Below, one piece after another: positions 44,851-55,417 of a stretch of DNA of 64,000 nt. Source of the DNA: Neisseriaceae bacterium TC5R-5 (lineage in GTDB: Bacteria; Pseudomonadota; Gammaproteobacteria; Burkholderiales; Chromobacteriaceae); NCBI GenBank assembly GCA_020830965.2, contig JACCFC020000017.1, positions 418 through 64,417 of the forward strand, written 5' to 3'. The notes beneath the pieces are model-generated. The model did not search any database. It saw only the letters and a program-made list of their open reading frames with translations, and was not told the DNA's origin. The stretch's first letter is position 1. Each line of letters starts with the position of its first letter. A program made the translations under genes and the position numbers.

Positions 44851-46914
44851 ATGCCCCTCTTCTCCTCCCGTCTCGCTACGTTACGCCGGACACTTTGTTT
44901 ATTGCTTTTCCTTACGACTATTACAGGCTGTGCCGACAGCAATAGTAGTAATCCGTTTGGCAGCAATCCTTCCAATGAGCAAGCTCTCAGCAAAAGCGCA
45001 CAGGCCACTATCGCTGTGCTCGAAACCACCGATCTGCATGCCAATGCACTCAGCTACGACTACTTTAAGCTGGCAGATGACCCCGCTTATGGCTTTGAAC
45101 GCACCGCTACGCTGATTCAGGCTGCACGTAAAGAGTTTGCTAACACCGTGTTGCTGGATAATGGCGACACGATTCAAGGTACTGCCCTCGCCGACTATGA
45201 GGCTCAAGTCAATCCTATCTCCTGCTCACAGCAGCTCTCCATCTACCGCGCCATGGCGACGTTAACGTACGATGCCGGCACGCTGGGTAATCACGAGTTC
45301 AACTATGGTCTGCCCTTTTTGAATCAGGTATTAGGTGGTGGACTGGATGTGGACGGCGTAGATTCGCAACAGAAGTGCGTTGGCAATGGTTTCCCCGTGG
45401 TGCTGGCCAATGTGATCAGCACCAAAACCAATAAACCGCTACTGCAGCCCTACACTATTTTGCAGCGCACGATTAGCGCGACAGATGAAGCGGGCAAAGC
45501 CGTTTCTCTACCGATCAAAATTGGCATCATCGGTTTCACCACCCCAGGCATTCTCAACTGGGATAAGCGCTATCTGGATGGGAAACTGCGCGTGGAAGGC
45601 GCGGTGGAAAGTGCTGAACGCTATCTGCCCGAAATGCGGGCTCAAGGGGCAGATATCATCGTCGCCCTGCTGCATGGTGGCTTGGATGGTTCGCCCTATA
45701 GCCCCACCATGGAAAGCCCTGGGCTATATCTGTCTAAAGTACCCGGTATTGATGCCATGCTGATGGGCCATCAACACGGTGAGTTCCCGGTACGTAATGG
45801 TAGCGCTGGCTACAACCAGCCAGGTGTGAACAATCTCAGCGGTACCATTAATGGGGTCCCTGCTGTCATGGCCAGCTTCTGGGGCAAGGCATTAGGTGTG
45901 GTCAAATTACAAATGAGCTGGGATGGCAAAAATTGGGCGCTGAAGAAGGAAGCTTCCACTAGCGAGCTGCGCTATATTCAGGACGGCAAAGCCAGTTATG
46001 TTGCCATTGATCCCGCGATTCGAGCAGCAATCGAACCTCAACATCAAGCTACGCTGCAATATGTGAAAACACCGATCGGCAGTACCGATTTTCGCATGAG
46101 TACGATGTTTGCTGATGTTGGTGACCCTGGTGCCATTCAAATCGTTAATGCGGCACAGCAAGCCTATGTGGCGGACTACATTCAAACCAATCTGCCACAA
46201 TACCTCGGCCTACCCGTGCTCTCGGTTAGCGCACCGTTCAAGTCGGGTTTCCAGGGCGGAGCCGACTACACCGATATTCCGGCAGGTAATCTCAGCATCG
46301 CCAGTGCTGCCGATCTCTATCTGTACCCAAACACGGTGTACGCAGTAAAAGTAAGTGGTGCCGAAGTTAAGGCCTGGCTGGAAGCGGCGGCACAACGCTT
46401 TAACCGTATTGATCCCAGTCAAACTACGCCACAGAGTTTGATCAGCAACTTTGCTGGCTATAACTTTGATATGTTCACTACACCGGATATACAGTATGAA
46501 ATCGACGTGACACAGCCGCTTAAGCAGCGAATTAAAAACCTGCGCTATCGTAATTTGCCACTAAATCCAAATCAGCAATTTATCATTGCCACCAATAACT
46601 ACCGCGCCACCAGTGGCAAGAGTTTTATTCCAGTGCTGGATGGTAGTACCACCATTTGGGCCTCGCCGGATACGAACCGTGATGTCGTCATCAACTATAT
46701 CCGTAATCACCCGCTGATCACCCGTACACAGTACGGTGCAGCACGCAGTTGGCGCTTTAGCCCGGTGACTACTGCCGGAGATATCACCTTCAGCTCCGCC
46801 GCAAATGCACTGCCCGTCGCACAGGCTGCTGGTTTGAATAATATTTCTCTGCTTAATGCCGATGATGGTAGTGGTAAAGGACTGGCGCGCTATAAGCTGG
46901 ATTTGAGTCGCTAA
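44851..46914 (+). CDS. cpdB: 2',3'-cyclic-nucleotide 2'-phosphodiesterase / 3'-nucleotidase (CpdB family), lipoprotein
   Basis: A 687-residue metallophosphoesterase. The signal sequence ends in a lipobox (ITGC, Cys27), which predicts a lipid anchor. Metal-binding words are ETTDLHAN, NGDTIQG, LGNHEFNYG, LLHGG and GHQHGEFP; a 5'-nucleotidase C-terminal substrate domain follows (about residues 380-640, with GYNFDMFTTPDIQYEID reduced to core GYNFDM). It hydrolyses cyclic and 3' nucleotides in the periplasm for nucleoside uptake. AGGT lies 4 bases before the ATG. A strong hairpin follows the stop. Confidence 0.9.
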   Translation: MPLFSSRLATLRRTLCLLLFLTTITGCADSNSSNPFGSNPSNEQALSKSAQATIAVLETTDLHANALSYDYFKLADDPAYGFERTATLIQAARKEFANTVLLDNGDTIQGTALADYEAQVNPISCSQQLSIYRAMATLTYDAGTLGNHEFNYGLPFLNQVLGGGLDVDGVDSQQKCVGNGFPVVLANVISTKTNKPLLQPYTILQRTISATDEAGKAVSLPIKIGIIGFTTPGILNWDKRYLDGKLRVEGAVESAERYLPEMRAQGADIIVALLHGGLDGSPYSPTMESPGLYLSKVPGIDAMLMGHQHGEFPVRNGSAGYNQPGVNNLSGTINGVPAVMASFWGKALGVVKLQMSWDGKNWALKKEASTSELRYIQDGKASYVAIDPAIRAAIEPQHQATLQYVKTPIGSTDFRMSTMFADVGDPGAIQIVNAAQQAYVADYIQTNLPQYLGLPVLSVSAPFKSGFQGGADYTDIPAGNLSIASAADLYLYPNTVYAVKVSGAEVKAWLEAAAQRFNRIDPSQTTPQSLISNFAGYNFDMFTTPDIQYEIDVTQPLKQRIKNLRYRNLPLNPNQQFIIATNNYRATSGKSFIPVLDGSTTIWASPDTNRDVVINYIRNHPLITRTQYGAARSWRFSPVTTAGDITFSSAANALPVAQAAGLNNISLLNADDGSGKGLARYKLDLSR

Positions 46915-46938
46915 AACAACCGGTATCCTATATACCCT

Positions 46939-46971
46939 CCTCGCACCATTCAGCTGACTGCCGGTGCGAGG
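46939..46971 (+). terminator. Strong hairpin after cpdB
   Basis: CCTCGCACC and GGTGCGAGG form a 9-bp stem with a 15-base loop, 25 bases after the stop. No T-run follows on either strand, so it may work as a rho-linked or stability hairpin between the convergent cpdB and CDF genes. Confidence 0.6.
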
Positions 46972-47007
46972 GGAGTAGCATTGCGGAACCCTGCGGGGAT
47001 AGTTGCA

Positions 47008-47964
47008 TCAGTCAGATTGTTTCTTATTTGAATCAGTGAACACGCTTCTTACCTCCTCCAAACCAGCCGGATCAATATGTGTCATCACATCCAATACATG
47101 ATGACTACGCATCACCCGCTCGCGGGCATTTTCGGCAATCTCATGGGCAGCAAATACATTAATCTGACCATCCACTTCCAGATGTACGTCCACCAGAATC
47201 ATATCGCCCATCTTGCGGGTGCGCAGATCATGCAAGGTAAGTACGCCGGGGGTACTCAAGAGGGTATGTCTAATTGCTGCACTTTCTTCTGCGTCGGCAG
47301 CACGATCCATCAGGTCGTGCAGTGAATGCCAGGTAAAGCTCCAGCCCATTTTTGTCACCATCAGACCCACTACCAGCGCAGCGACCGGGTCCAGAATCGG
47401 GTACCCCATCAGGTTACCGATAATACCGATCGCAACTACCAGCGAAGAGGCGGCATCGGAGCGAGCATGCCAAGCATTGGCCATCAACATACTGGAGCGT
47501 ACCCGCTTGGCCACGGCCAGCATAAAACGGAACAAGGTTTCTTTAGCCACCAAGGCCGCAAGCGCCACCCACAGCGCCACACTATGCACCACTGGGATAA
47601 GCGATAAATCCTGAAACTTGACTGCCGCCGCATAGAGCATGCCAACGCCCACTACCAATAGCAGCAGCCCCAGCACCAGCGACGCCGCATTTTCATAACG
47701 CTGATGACCGTACTGATGGTCGGCATCCGGTGCCTTGCGACTGTAGTATCCCGCCAGCAGTACGACAAAATCGGCCAAAAGATCAGATAGTGTATGAATA
47801 CCATCGGCTACCAATGCCTGGGATTTGGCCAGTACGCCGATCACGATCTGCAGGATAGACAGCAGCAGATTCACCCAGATACTGACCAGTACGCTGCGCC
47901 GTGCAGCCTTGTTGCGCACGCTATCGTCGCTATGCTTTGTTATGTCTTGCGGCTCAGTGTTCAT
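47008..47964 (-). CDS. Cation diffusion facilitator (CDF) family transporter
   Basis: A 318-residue inner-membrane protein with about six membrane segments and a cytoplasmic C-terminal domain. Metal-site words are GIHTLSDLLADF in helix 2 and HARSDAASS in helix 5 (HxxxD pattern), as in FieF/ZitB-like zinc, iron or manganese exporters driven by proton exchange. The C-terminal part (VDVHLEVDG) is the ferredoxin-like dimer domain. Metal preference cannot be read from the sequence. It starts 12 bases after argE. Confidence 0.9.
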   Translation of the reverse strand: MNTEPQDITKHSDDSVRNKAARRSVLVSIWVNLLLSILQIVIGVLAKSQALVADGIHTLSDLLADFVVLLAGYYSRKAPDADHQYGHQRYENAASLVLGLLLLVVGVGMLYAAAVKFQDLSLIPVVHSVALWVALAALVAKETLFRFMLAVAKRVRSSMLMANAWHARSDAASSLVVAIGIIGNLMGYPILDPVAALVVGLMVTKMGWSFTWHSLHDLMDRAADAEESAAIRHTLLSTPGVLTLHDLRTRKMGDMILVDVHLEVDGQINVFAAHEIAENARERVMRSHHVLDVMTHIDPAGLEEVRSVFTDSNKKQSD

Positions 47965-47976
47965 GAATAGATCTAA

Positions 47977-49146
47977 TTAATGCCAGCACAGCGCGGTTGC
48001 CAAACGTCCCAGCCAGTCATAGCAGGCTTGTAGTTGTGCTATTTCGATGTACTCATCCGGACGATGTGCTTGTTCTATATTACCTGGCCCCAATACCACA
48101 CAAGCGATGCCGGCCTGGCTAAACCAGCCAGCTTCTGTACTATAGGCAACGCCCTTGCCACCCTCGCAGCCACATAATTGGCTCACATATTCACGCACCG
48201 CCGAACCTGCCTGAGATTCAAATGCCGGGCTATGCACTACCTGCTCAATCACAATATCGGCTTCTGGTGCAATGGTGCGCATTTCTAGCAATAAGCTCTT
48301 GGCCTGCTCTTTGACGGACAGAATAAATCGCTCGGCGGAATCGGCTGGCAGCCAGCGACACTCAAACAGAAACTCGCAATCCTTGGGAACGATATTGCAG
48401 GCGACGCCGCCTTGAATCACACCGGTCTGCAAGGTGGTAAACGGTACATCATAGAGTGCTTGGCGCTGACCAAATGAAGCCTCGGTATCGGCCAGTTTGC
48501 GAATATGGGTAATCAGCCTGGCAGCAAATTCGATGGCATTCACCCCTTGTGGGGTCAGCGAGGAATGCGCGGCACGTCCAGTAATCTGACAACGATAGTG
48601 GGCAATACCTTTGTGCGCGATCACCGGCAGCATACTAGTAGGCTCTCCGACAATACAGCCCGCCACCTCAACACCATCTTGCTGCAAACCCGCAATCAGT
48701 CGCCCTACTCCCAAACACCCTACTTCTTCATCGTAAGACAGGGCAATGCCTATCCCTTGCCGTAATCGGCCTGCGCTTGCCAGTGCGACAAAGTCGGGCA
48801 CTCTGGCCAATACACAGGCGATAAAGCCCTTCATATCGGCGCTACCGCGCGCATAGCAGCGGCCATCGCCCTTGTCGGTCAATTCAAAGGGGTCACTACT
48901 CCAAGCTTGCCCATCAACCGGAACAACATCGGTATGACCAGACAACATCACCACCGCTAAATCAGACGCGCCTATACGAGCAAACAAATTGGCTTTGCTG
49001 CCTTCGTCATTAAACGTCAGGCGTGCTGTCACACCAAATGACTGCAGATAGGCTTGTACCCATTCAATCAACTGTAAATTGGAATGACGACTGGTGGTAT
49101 CAAACCGAATCAGATCAGCCAGTATGCTTTGTACGCTGGTATCCAT
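47977..49146 (-). CDS. argE: Acetylornithine deacetylase
   Basis: A 389-residue M20-family zinc amidohydrolase that frees ornithine in arginine synthesis. Metal and catalytic words are LSGHTDVVPVDGQAW, YARGSADMKGF, SYDEEVGCLG with the catalytic Glu pair, and the C-terminal GPGNIEQAHRPDEYIE, whose core is AHRPDE. It starts three bases after the dld stop, pointing to cotranscription with dld and the CDF gene. Confidence 0.92.
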   Translation of the reverse strand: MDTSVQSILADLIRFDTTSRHSNLQLIEWVQAYLQSFGVTARLTFNDEGSKANLFARIGASDLAVVMLSGHTDVVPVDGQAWSSDPFELTDKGDGRCYARGSADMKGFIACVLARVPDFVALASAGRLRQGIGIALSYDEEVGCLGVGRLIAGLQQDGVEVAGCIVGEPTSMLPVIAHKGIAHYRCQITGRAAHSSLTPQGVNAIEFAARLITHIRKLADTEASFGQRQALYDVPFTTLQTGVIQGGVACNIVPKDCEFLFECRWLPADSAERFILSVKEQAKSLLLEMRTIAPEADIVIEQVVHSPAFESQAGSAVREYVSQLCGCEGGKGVAYSTEAGWFSQAGIACVVLGPGNIEQAHRPDEYIEIAQLQACYDWLGRLATALCWH

Positions 49147-49149
49147 GCC

Positions 49150-50919
49150 TTATATCCTTTCGGCTGTGGCCGCCATAGGCTGAGTCTTGGCCTCAACCGC
49201 ACCCGATGCCTGCTTGGTACGCCCCCAATATTTGTACTTAGAAGTTTTACCAATACCAGGATTGAAAGCATTACAAGGGTCCATCTTTTGGTAAAACTCG
49301 GCCAATGCCGGCTTGGCCCGATAAAGATGGCCGACATTGTGTTCGGCGGGATACTCGGCCCCACGCTGATCCAGCAAAGCCAGCACCCTTTTTTTCCATG
49401 CCTGCGCATCGACGCCCGGTTTCAGGACATAGTCCTGATGAAAAACATGGCACATAAAATGGCCACAATAAAGTTTCAGCAAAACCTCTTTTTCCAGCTC
49501 TGCCGGTAATACTTCGAACCACTCTCTATCATTACGCCGCAGGGCAATATCCAGCGCCACCAGTTCACCCACTTTATCTGCGTAGAGCTTGTGATAGCGC
49601 ACGGCAGCCCCAGCGGCAGCAAAACGGTGCAGAAAGGCGCGCTTGCCTTCATCTTCAGTACAACTGAAAAAATCACCGTCGGCTTCGGTAAAATAGCTTG
49701 CTAAATAGTGTTGCGCTTCCGCAATACCTGCTCCGGACATCTTGAGCAGAAGATGATGCGGATAACGCTGACGAAAGGCACGGAGACGTTTAGGTAAATG
49801 GGAGGGAAAACAACGGCTGAGCATTTGTAGACAACGATCACTCAGGCTGCGTGGCAGCCAGGATAATTTGTCCAGCGAGGCATCCACGCGCCCTTTCTGC
49901 GTAAAAAAAGCCGGGATTCGGTCAGTGCCGAGTTGATTGATCAATAAAAAAGTGTCTTTGCCATAGGTCTCGGCAACATCAAACAAGTCACGGTGCAGAT
50001 ACTCACCGGCTACCGGCAGGTGTTGGAACTGGCTGAGAATATGGCGGCGCAGTTCCGTCAGCACGGCAGTATCATGCGTGCCAATATAAAAAACCTGTTC
50101 CTGCTCCTGCTTGGGAAAGGTATCCAGACGCACCGCAAACACGGCCAGTTTACCGGCACTGCCAGATGCCTCATACAGACGACGGGTATCAGCATTAAAA
50201 CGGGCTGGCGTGTCAGCATCAACTTCGCGCACCCGGTGGAGGTAATCATGGTCTGAGGCCTGTTTATCAGGCGGATAGTGAATATCGCTAGCCTGGTAGT
50301 CACCCTGCTCCAGTCGGGTCAGAATTTCCTCCGGCGTATTGCCCAGTTCAATACCTAGATGGTTGATCAGTTGCAGCTGTCCGTCAGCGCCCAGTTGTGC
50401 GAACAATGATAGCTCGGTATACGCTGGCCCACGTTGGATCAGCGCGCCACCCGAGTTATTACACACGCCACCAATGACCGAGGCGCCGATACAAGAGGAA
50501 CCGATCACCGAATGTGGCTCACGGCCATAGGGTTTCAGCGCCTGTTCCAGTTGATTGAGCGTGGTGCCGGGAAAAGCAAGCAACTGCCGCCCCTGATCCA
50601 GCAGTTGTAATGAGGTGATTTTCAGCGTGCTGATAATGATGACCTCACGGTCATAATCCTCCCCATCGGGGGTGGAACCGGCAGTAACACCGGTATTGGC
50701 CGCCTGCATGATGATAATTTTGTCTGCCGCGACACAGGCTTGCAGCAACTGCCATAACTGCAACAAGCTATGAGGAAAAACAACCGCTAAAGCCGGGCCT
50801 TCGCCAGAACGAAAACCCTTACGATAACGCTCAGTCTGCTTACTCTCGGTCAGTACCTGAGTACGTCCAACTATCGCCTGCAGTTGCTCGATAAAATGCT
50901 GATTGCCATATCCCATCAT
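49150..50919 (-). CDS. dld: Quinone-dependent D-lactate dehydrogenase
   Basis: A 589-residue FAD flavoprotein of the peripheral-membrane Dld type. FAD-binding words are MQAANTGVTAGSTPDG and IGSSCIGASVIGGVCNNSGG. The C-terminal cap includes YPAEHNVGHLYRAKP and DPCNAFNPGIGKTSK, both conserved in E. coli Dld. It oxidises D-lactate to pyruvate and reduces quinone. GAGGAGAA lies before tandem ATGs. It is distinct from the GlcD-like protein at 37451-38905. Confidence 0.93.
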   Translation of the reverse strand: MMGYGNQHFIEQLQAIVGRTQVLTESKQTERYRKGFRSGEGPALAVVFPHSLLQLWQLLQACVAADKIIIMQAANTGVTAGSTPDGEDYDREVIIISTLKITSLQLLDQGRQLLAFPGTTLNQLEQALKPYGREPHSVIGSSCIGASVIGGVCNNSGGALIQRGPAYTELSLFAQLGADGQLQLINHLGIELGNTPEEILTRLEQGDYQASDIHYPPDKQASDHDYLHRVREVDADTPARFNADTRRLYEASGSAGKLAVFAVRLDTFPKQEQEQVFYIGTHDTAVLTELRRHILSQFQHLPVAGEYLHRDLFDVAETYGKDTFLLINQLGTDRIPAFFTQKGRVDASLDKLSWLPRSLSDRCLQMLSRCFPSHLPKRLRAFRQRYPHHLLLKMSGAGIAEAQHYLASYFTEADGDFFSCTEDEGKRAFLHRFAAAGAAVRYHKLYADKVGELVALDIALRRNDREWFEVLPAELEKEVLLKLYCGHFMCHVFHQDYVLKPGVDAQAWKKRVLALLDQRGAEYPAEHNVGHLYRAKPALAEFYQKMDPCNAFNPGIGKTSKYKYWGRTKQASGAVEAKTQPMAATAERI

Positions 50920-51019
50920 TTCTTCTCCTCAAGCCCACCCATCGGCAAAGTCCAGCTCAGACCTCGCCCTACCTTGCTGATGACGCAACTAGTCACTCAG
51001 CAAATGGCGCGGCTTATCT

Positions 51020-52705
51020 CTATTTATTCCATGTATCTTTCAAGCCTACCGTACGATTAAATACGGCATGATGACCGGCTTGATGATCATGGCGATCAGT
51101 AACAAAATAGCCCAAGCGTTCAAATTGGAAACGTGACTCCGGTGCAGCGTTCAAGACAGAAGCTTCCACATAAGCTGTCGTCACTTGTAAGGAGTCCGGG
51201 TTAAGGAATTGATGAAAATCCTGATACCCGCCCTGCTCATCACGCACGGCATCCGGGCGTGCCTCATTAAACAGACGCTCATACCAGCGTAGCTCGGTAG
51301 TAATAGCATGTTGAGCGGAGAGCCAGTGAATCACTCCCTTCACCTTACGGCCTTCCGGGTTTTTACCCAGAGTGTCATGATCAATTGAACAGCGTAGTTC
51401 AACAACGTGACCATCAGCATCTTTGACAACCTGCTCGCACTTAATCACGTAGGAGTAACGCAGACGTACCTCACCACCTGGAGTCAGGCGTTGCCACTTG
51501 GGAGGCGGTATTTCGGCAAAGTCGTCCTGCTCAATCCAAATTTCTGCGGCAATTGGCAAATCACGCTCACCAAATTCAGGGTGGTTGGGATGAAAGGGAG
51601 CTTGGCGGCTGCGGGTCAGTGCCGCATCGTAATTGATCAACGTGACTTTCAACGGTTTGACCACGGCCATTACCCGTGGCGACTCGTTTTCCAGCATTTC
51701 TCTTACCGCCCCTTCCAACACACTCATATCAATAATATTTTCGCTCTTGGAGACGCCAATACGTTGCGCAAACAGGCGAATCCCGGCCGGGCTGTAACCT
51801 CGGCGCCGCATACCGGCAATAGTCGGCATACGCGGGTCATCCCAGGCGCTGACATGGCCATCGAGCACCAAGGACAGCAATTTGCGCTTAGAAGTTAGCG
51901 TGTTCAGCAGTTCCAGACGCGAAAACTCATACTGTCGGGGATGGCAGCCAATACTGATATTGTCCAAAACCCAATCATATAAAGGCCGGTGATCTTCAAA
52001 CTCGAGTGAACACAAGGAGTGGGTGATGCCTTCCAGCGCATCAGAAATGCAATGGGTATAGTCATACATCGGATAGATGCACCAGTTGTCGCCGGTACGT
52101 TGATGATGCACGCGGCGAATGCGGTAAATCACCGGATCGCGTAAGTTCAGATTACCTGAGGCCATATCGATTTTCAGACGCAGCGTCTTGCTGCCATCGG
52201 CAAACTCACCCTGACGCATGCGGGTGAACAAATCGAGATTCTCGGCAACCGGTCGTTGCCGATATGGGCTGGGCTTACCTGGCTCAGTCAGGCTGCCGCG
52301 ATAAGCGCGCATCTCCTCAGCATTTAAATCACATACAAAGGCTTTGCCAGCCTGAATCAACTCTACCGCGTACTGATAAAGCTGTTCGAAATAATCCGAT
52401 GCATAACGTACCGGCCCAGTCCAATTAAAGCCCAACCAGCGAATATCTTCCTGAAATGCCCGTACATAGTCTTCGGATTCTTTTTCTGGATTGGTGTCAT
52501 CCATGCGTAAATGACAATCACCCTGATAATCTTCGGCCAAGCCAAAATTCAGGCAGATCGCTTTGGCATGACCAATGTGGGCAAAACCATTAGGTTCTGG
52601 GGGGAAACGTGTGACGATACGGCTGTGTTTACCAGAGGAAAGATCATCCTCAATTATGTTGCGAATAAAATTACTAATAACTGGCGTTTGGTTTTCCGTG
52701 CTCAT
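51020..52705 (-). CDS. glnS: Glutaminyl-tRNA synthetase
   Basis: A 561-residue class I synthetase. The HIGH motif is in [16 protein letters not shown], and TSKRK in [12 protein letters not shown] corresponds to KMSKS. Length equals the E. coli enzyme and no UNE-type N-terminal addition is present. The C-terminal beta-barrel anticodon domain is complete. It charges tRNA-Gln directly. Confidence 0.97.
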   Translation of the reverse strand: MSTENQTPVISNFIRNIIEDDLSSGKHSRIVTRFPPEPNGFAHIGHAKAICLNFGLAEDYQGDCHLRMDDTNPEKESEDYVRAFQEDIRWLGFNWTGPVRYASDYFEQLYQYAVELIQAGKAFVCDLNAEEMRAYRGSLTEPGKPSPYRQRPVAENLDLFTRMRQGEFADGSKTLRLKIDMASGNLNLRDPVIYRIRRVHHQRTGDNWCIYPMYDYTHCISDALEGITHSLCSLEFEDHRPLYDWVLDNISIGCHPRQYEFSRLELLNTLTSKRKLLSLVLDGHVSAWDDPRMPTIAGMRRRGYSPAGIRLFAQRIGVSKSENIIDMSVLEGAVREMLENESPRVMAVVKPLKVTLINYDAALTRSRQAPFHPNHPEFGERDLPIAAEIWIEQDDFAEIPPPKWQRLTPGGEVRLRYSYVIKCEQVVKDADGHVVELRCSIDHDTLGKNPEGRKVKGVIHWLSAQHAITTELRWYERLFNEARPDAVRDEQGGYQDFHQFLNPDSLQVTTAYVEASVLNAAPESRFQFERLGYFVTDRHDHQAGHHAVFNRTVGLKDTWNK

Positions 52706-52778
52706 GATGGATGGCCGTTAGCGGTTAAATGACTAATCGGCGATTGTAACTGATTTCACGCTACCCGGCAGGCTAGCC

Positions 52779-54122
52779 CTAGAGCATAAAATTGAGCATA
52801 CGATCAATACGCACCCGGCTCAGACGGGTTAGCAGTTTTTTGATTTGTTCCGGATAGGCGCTAACCTCTTCCAGTTCACGGTAATGTCGCAGCAGCTTGG
52901 TATGCTGCAAAATATGCTTTTGCTCCAGCTGATTTTGCTGTTGTAACTCGGCTTGCGGGTCATGTATCAGCAGTGCATTTTCCATATCCAGGCGAAAAGC
53001 ACGCGGATTAAGATTATTGCCGGTCAGCAGCATATAGCGCTGATCACTCCAAAGACCTTTCAGGTGAAAAGTATTATCGCCATCCTTCCATAAATGAATG
53101 CGCAGCTGACCATTATTAATATACTGGCGCTGACGTTTACTGAAACGTCGCAAATTCATTTCATACAGATAAGGCAGCGCACCAATTACCCGGAAAGGCT
53201 GCTCTGGTGGAATATAAAAATCATTGGCGGTTTTGTCGCCGATGACGATATCTATTTCCACACCGCGTTTTAATGCGCGATTGACAGCCAATAACACTGA
53301 TCTTGGAAAGTTAAAATAAGGTGTACAAATAAACAGACTGCGCTGTGCGCCAGCAATTAAATCGAGAATCACGCGATTGAGTAAATTACGTTTGCCGATA
53401 CCGACTATCGGGCTGATGGCCAGCTCATCCGATGAGGCTTGCAGTGTTGAGGGCTGTCGATACTGGCTATGTGTCAGCTGTTCACGAAAGTGACGAATTT
53501 CCTTGCGGATGCTGCGGGTGCTTGGCGCGGCTTGATCCAGACGGAAAATAGCAGGGTTATTGAGAAACTGCTCATTAATATAGTCAACTAGCGTATCGGC
53601 CAAGGCGGCATTGATAATAATATGGTATCGATCAAAACGATATTTATCTAATTTATGCAAATAAACATTATTTATGCTGGCACCGCTATAAATAACCGTC
53701 TGGTCAACAATAAAACCTTTTAAATGCAAGACACCAAATAATTCCCGGGTTTGCACAGGAATACCATAAACAGGTACGTCGACAGGATGTTTTATTGCCT
53801 GCTCGGCATACCAGCGTGCATTGCAGTGTTGTTTATTTTCACCAATACGCCCCCGCTGAGCACGATGCCAATCTACTAGCACTTTAATATCCAAACTAGG
53901 GCATCGTTGCTTGGCGTCAAACAACGCCTGCAATATTTCCTCGCCAGCTTCATCGTGTTCTAAGTACAGGGCCGTAATATAAATGCGCTGTTGCGCACTG
54001 GCTATGGCGGACAATAATTGTTGTCGAAATTCGACGGTGTGGTGCAGCGTGCAAACATCCTGAGCGGACAATGGCAGCTTGGGTAATTGTGTGAGTGTTG
54101 TTTGTTTGAACAGAAAAGCCAT
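52779..54122 (-). CDS. pssA: CDP-diacylglycerol-serine O-phosphatidyltransferase (PLD-type PssA)
   Basis: A 447-residue phospholipase-D-superfamily enzyme. Two HKD-type motifs are visible: HLKGFIVDQTVIYSGAS and HLKGLWSDQRYMLLTGNN. LVDWHRAQRGRIGENK, VVGDKTANDFYIPPE-like GDKTANDFYIP and PRAFRLDMENALLIHDP match E. coli PssA throughout, so serine phosphatidylation rather than cardiolipin synthesis is indicated. The ATG at 54122 best matches the E. coli start; the extra upstream residues are not supported. It is the first committed step to phosphatidylethanolamine. Confidence 0.92.
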   Translation of the reverse strand: MAFLFKQTTLTQLPKLPLSAQDVCTLHHTVEFRQQLLSAIASAQQRIYITALYLEHDEAGEEILQALFDAKQRCPSLDIKVLVDWHRAQRGRIGENKQHCNARWYAEQAIKHPVDVPVYGIPVQTRELFGVLHLKGFIVDQTVIYSGASINNVYLHKLDKYRFDRYHIIINAALADTLVDYINEQFLNNPAIFRLDQAAPSTRSIRKEIRHFREQLTHSQYRQPSTLQASSDELAISPIVGIGKRNLLNRVILDLIAGAQRSLFICTPYFNFPRSVLLAVNRALKRGVEIDIVIGDKTANDFYIPPEQPFRVIGALPYLYEMNLRRFSKRQRQYINNGQLRIHLWKDGDNTFHLKGLWSDQRYMLLTGNNLNPRAFRLDMENALLIHDPQAELQQQNQLEQKHILQHTKLLRHYRELEEVSAYPEQIKKLLTRLSRVRIDRMLNFML

Positions 54123-54255
54123 AGATGGGTAGGATGGAATCATGTAGTCGGGTGATCGTAGCACCGTTTTAGCTATGCGGGAAAGCGACCCGAGCAGAAG
54201 AGTTTGGCCGCCTGCTGCTGAAAACCCAAGCAACCGGCAGCCCAAAAGCCGGTCA

Positions 54256-55188
54256 TCAGGCTAAATGTTCAAACAAGGGCGTGGATAGATAACGCTCCCC
54301 GAAGGACGGGATCACCACCACAATCAGCTTGCCAGCATTCTCAGGCTGGTGGGCGAGTTGTAATGCTGCCCATATCGCTGCTCCGGAAGAAATACCGACA
54401 AGCAGACCTTCTTGGGTGGCGACGGTACGTGCAGTCTGCATCGCATCGTCGTTTTTTACCCGAATAATCTGATCATAAATTTCGGTATTTAAAATGGCGG
54501 GAATAAAACCGGCACCAATGCCCTGAATAGGATGTTGCCCTTTGGCACCTCCAGACAAGACCGGTGAGGCATCCGGCTCGACCGCCACAATCTGTACACC
54601 GGGTTTACGCGCTTTCAACACCTCACCAACGCCGGTAATGGTGCCGCCGGTGCCAACCCCGGCGACAAAAATATCGACCTTACCATCGGTATCATCCCAA
54701 ATTTCCTGCGCCGTCGTTTGGCGGTGAATCGCCGGATTCGCCGGGTTTTCAAACTGTTGCGGCATAAAGTAGCGCTCTGGCTGTTGCGTGACGAGTTCGC
54801 GTGCTTTGGCGATGGCGCCCCCCATCCCATCGGGGCCTGGTGTCAAAATCAGTTCCGCGCCATAAGCCCGTAATAGCTGGCGCCGCTCTCTGCTCATGGT
54901 TTCCGGCATGGTAATCAGCAATTTATAGCCACGTGCCGCACATACCATCGCCAACCCAATACCGGTGTTGCCCGAGGTGGGCTCAACAATAATCGTATCC
55001 GGCCCTATCTTGCCGGCCTCTTCGGCAGCATCTATCATCGCCACCGCGATGCGGTCTTTAACGCTGTGGCCCGGATTAAAAAACTCCAGTTTAGCCACAA
55101 CTGTCGCGACACAAGCTGCACTTACCCGGTTCAGCTTCACTAAGGGAGTGTGACCGATTAAGTCTGTGACAGTATTGGCAATACGCAT
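54256..55188 (-). CDS. cysK: Cysteine synthase A (O-acetylserine sulfhydrylase)
   Basis: A 310-residue PLP enzyme. PLP Lys lies in [14 protein letters not shown]; the phosphate and substrate loops are [13 protein letters not shown] and [21 protein letters not shown] is typical of the CysK rather than the CysM branch. AAGGAGA precedes the ATG. It makes cysteine from O-acetylserine and sulfide. Confidence 0.94.
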   Translation of the reverse strand: MRIANTVTDLIGHTPLVKLNRVSAACVATVVAKLEFFNPGHSVKDRIAVAMIDAAEEAGKIGPDTIIVEPTSGNTGIGLAMVCAARGYKLLITMPETMSRERRQLLRAYGAELILTPGPDGMGGAIAKARELVTQQPERYFMPQQFENPANPAIHRQTTAQEIWDDTDGKVDIFVAGVGTGGTITGVGEVLKARKPGVQIVAVEPDASPVLSGGAKGQHPIQGIGAGFIPAILNTEIYDQIIRVKNDDAMQTARTVATQEGLLVGISSGAAIWAALQLAHQPENAGKLIVVVIPSFGERYLSTPLFEHLA

Positions 55189-55417
55189 TTTTCTCTCCTT
55201 GAAAGCAGGTCGACATACAAATTAGTCCATAACAGGGCTTGCCATTTTCAGCTATTCACACCAGCATAGCGCCCGGTGCGAAATACTATCTGGTACGGAA
55301 AGCCGGAAAAATAGAATCTACAGTAATCATATATAGCTCTTGATTGAGTTGTTCAAACCGCCAGACTGAATCTATCTACTGGCCAAACCTAATACCGTCG
55401 AGGTCGTAGCTGTAATC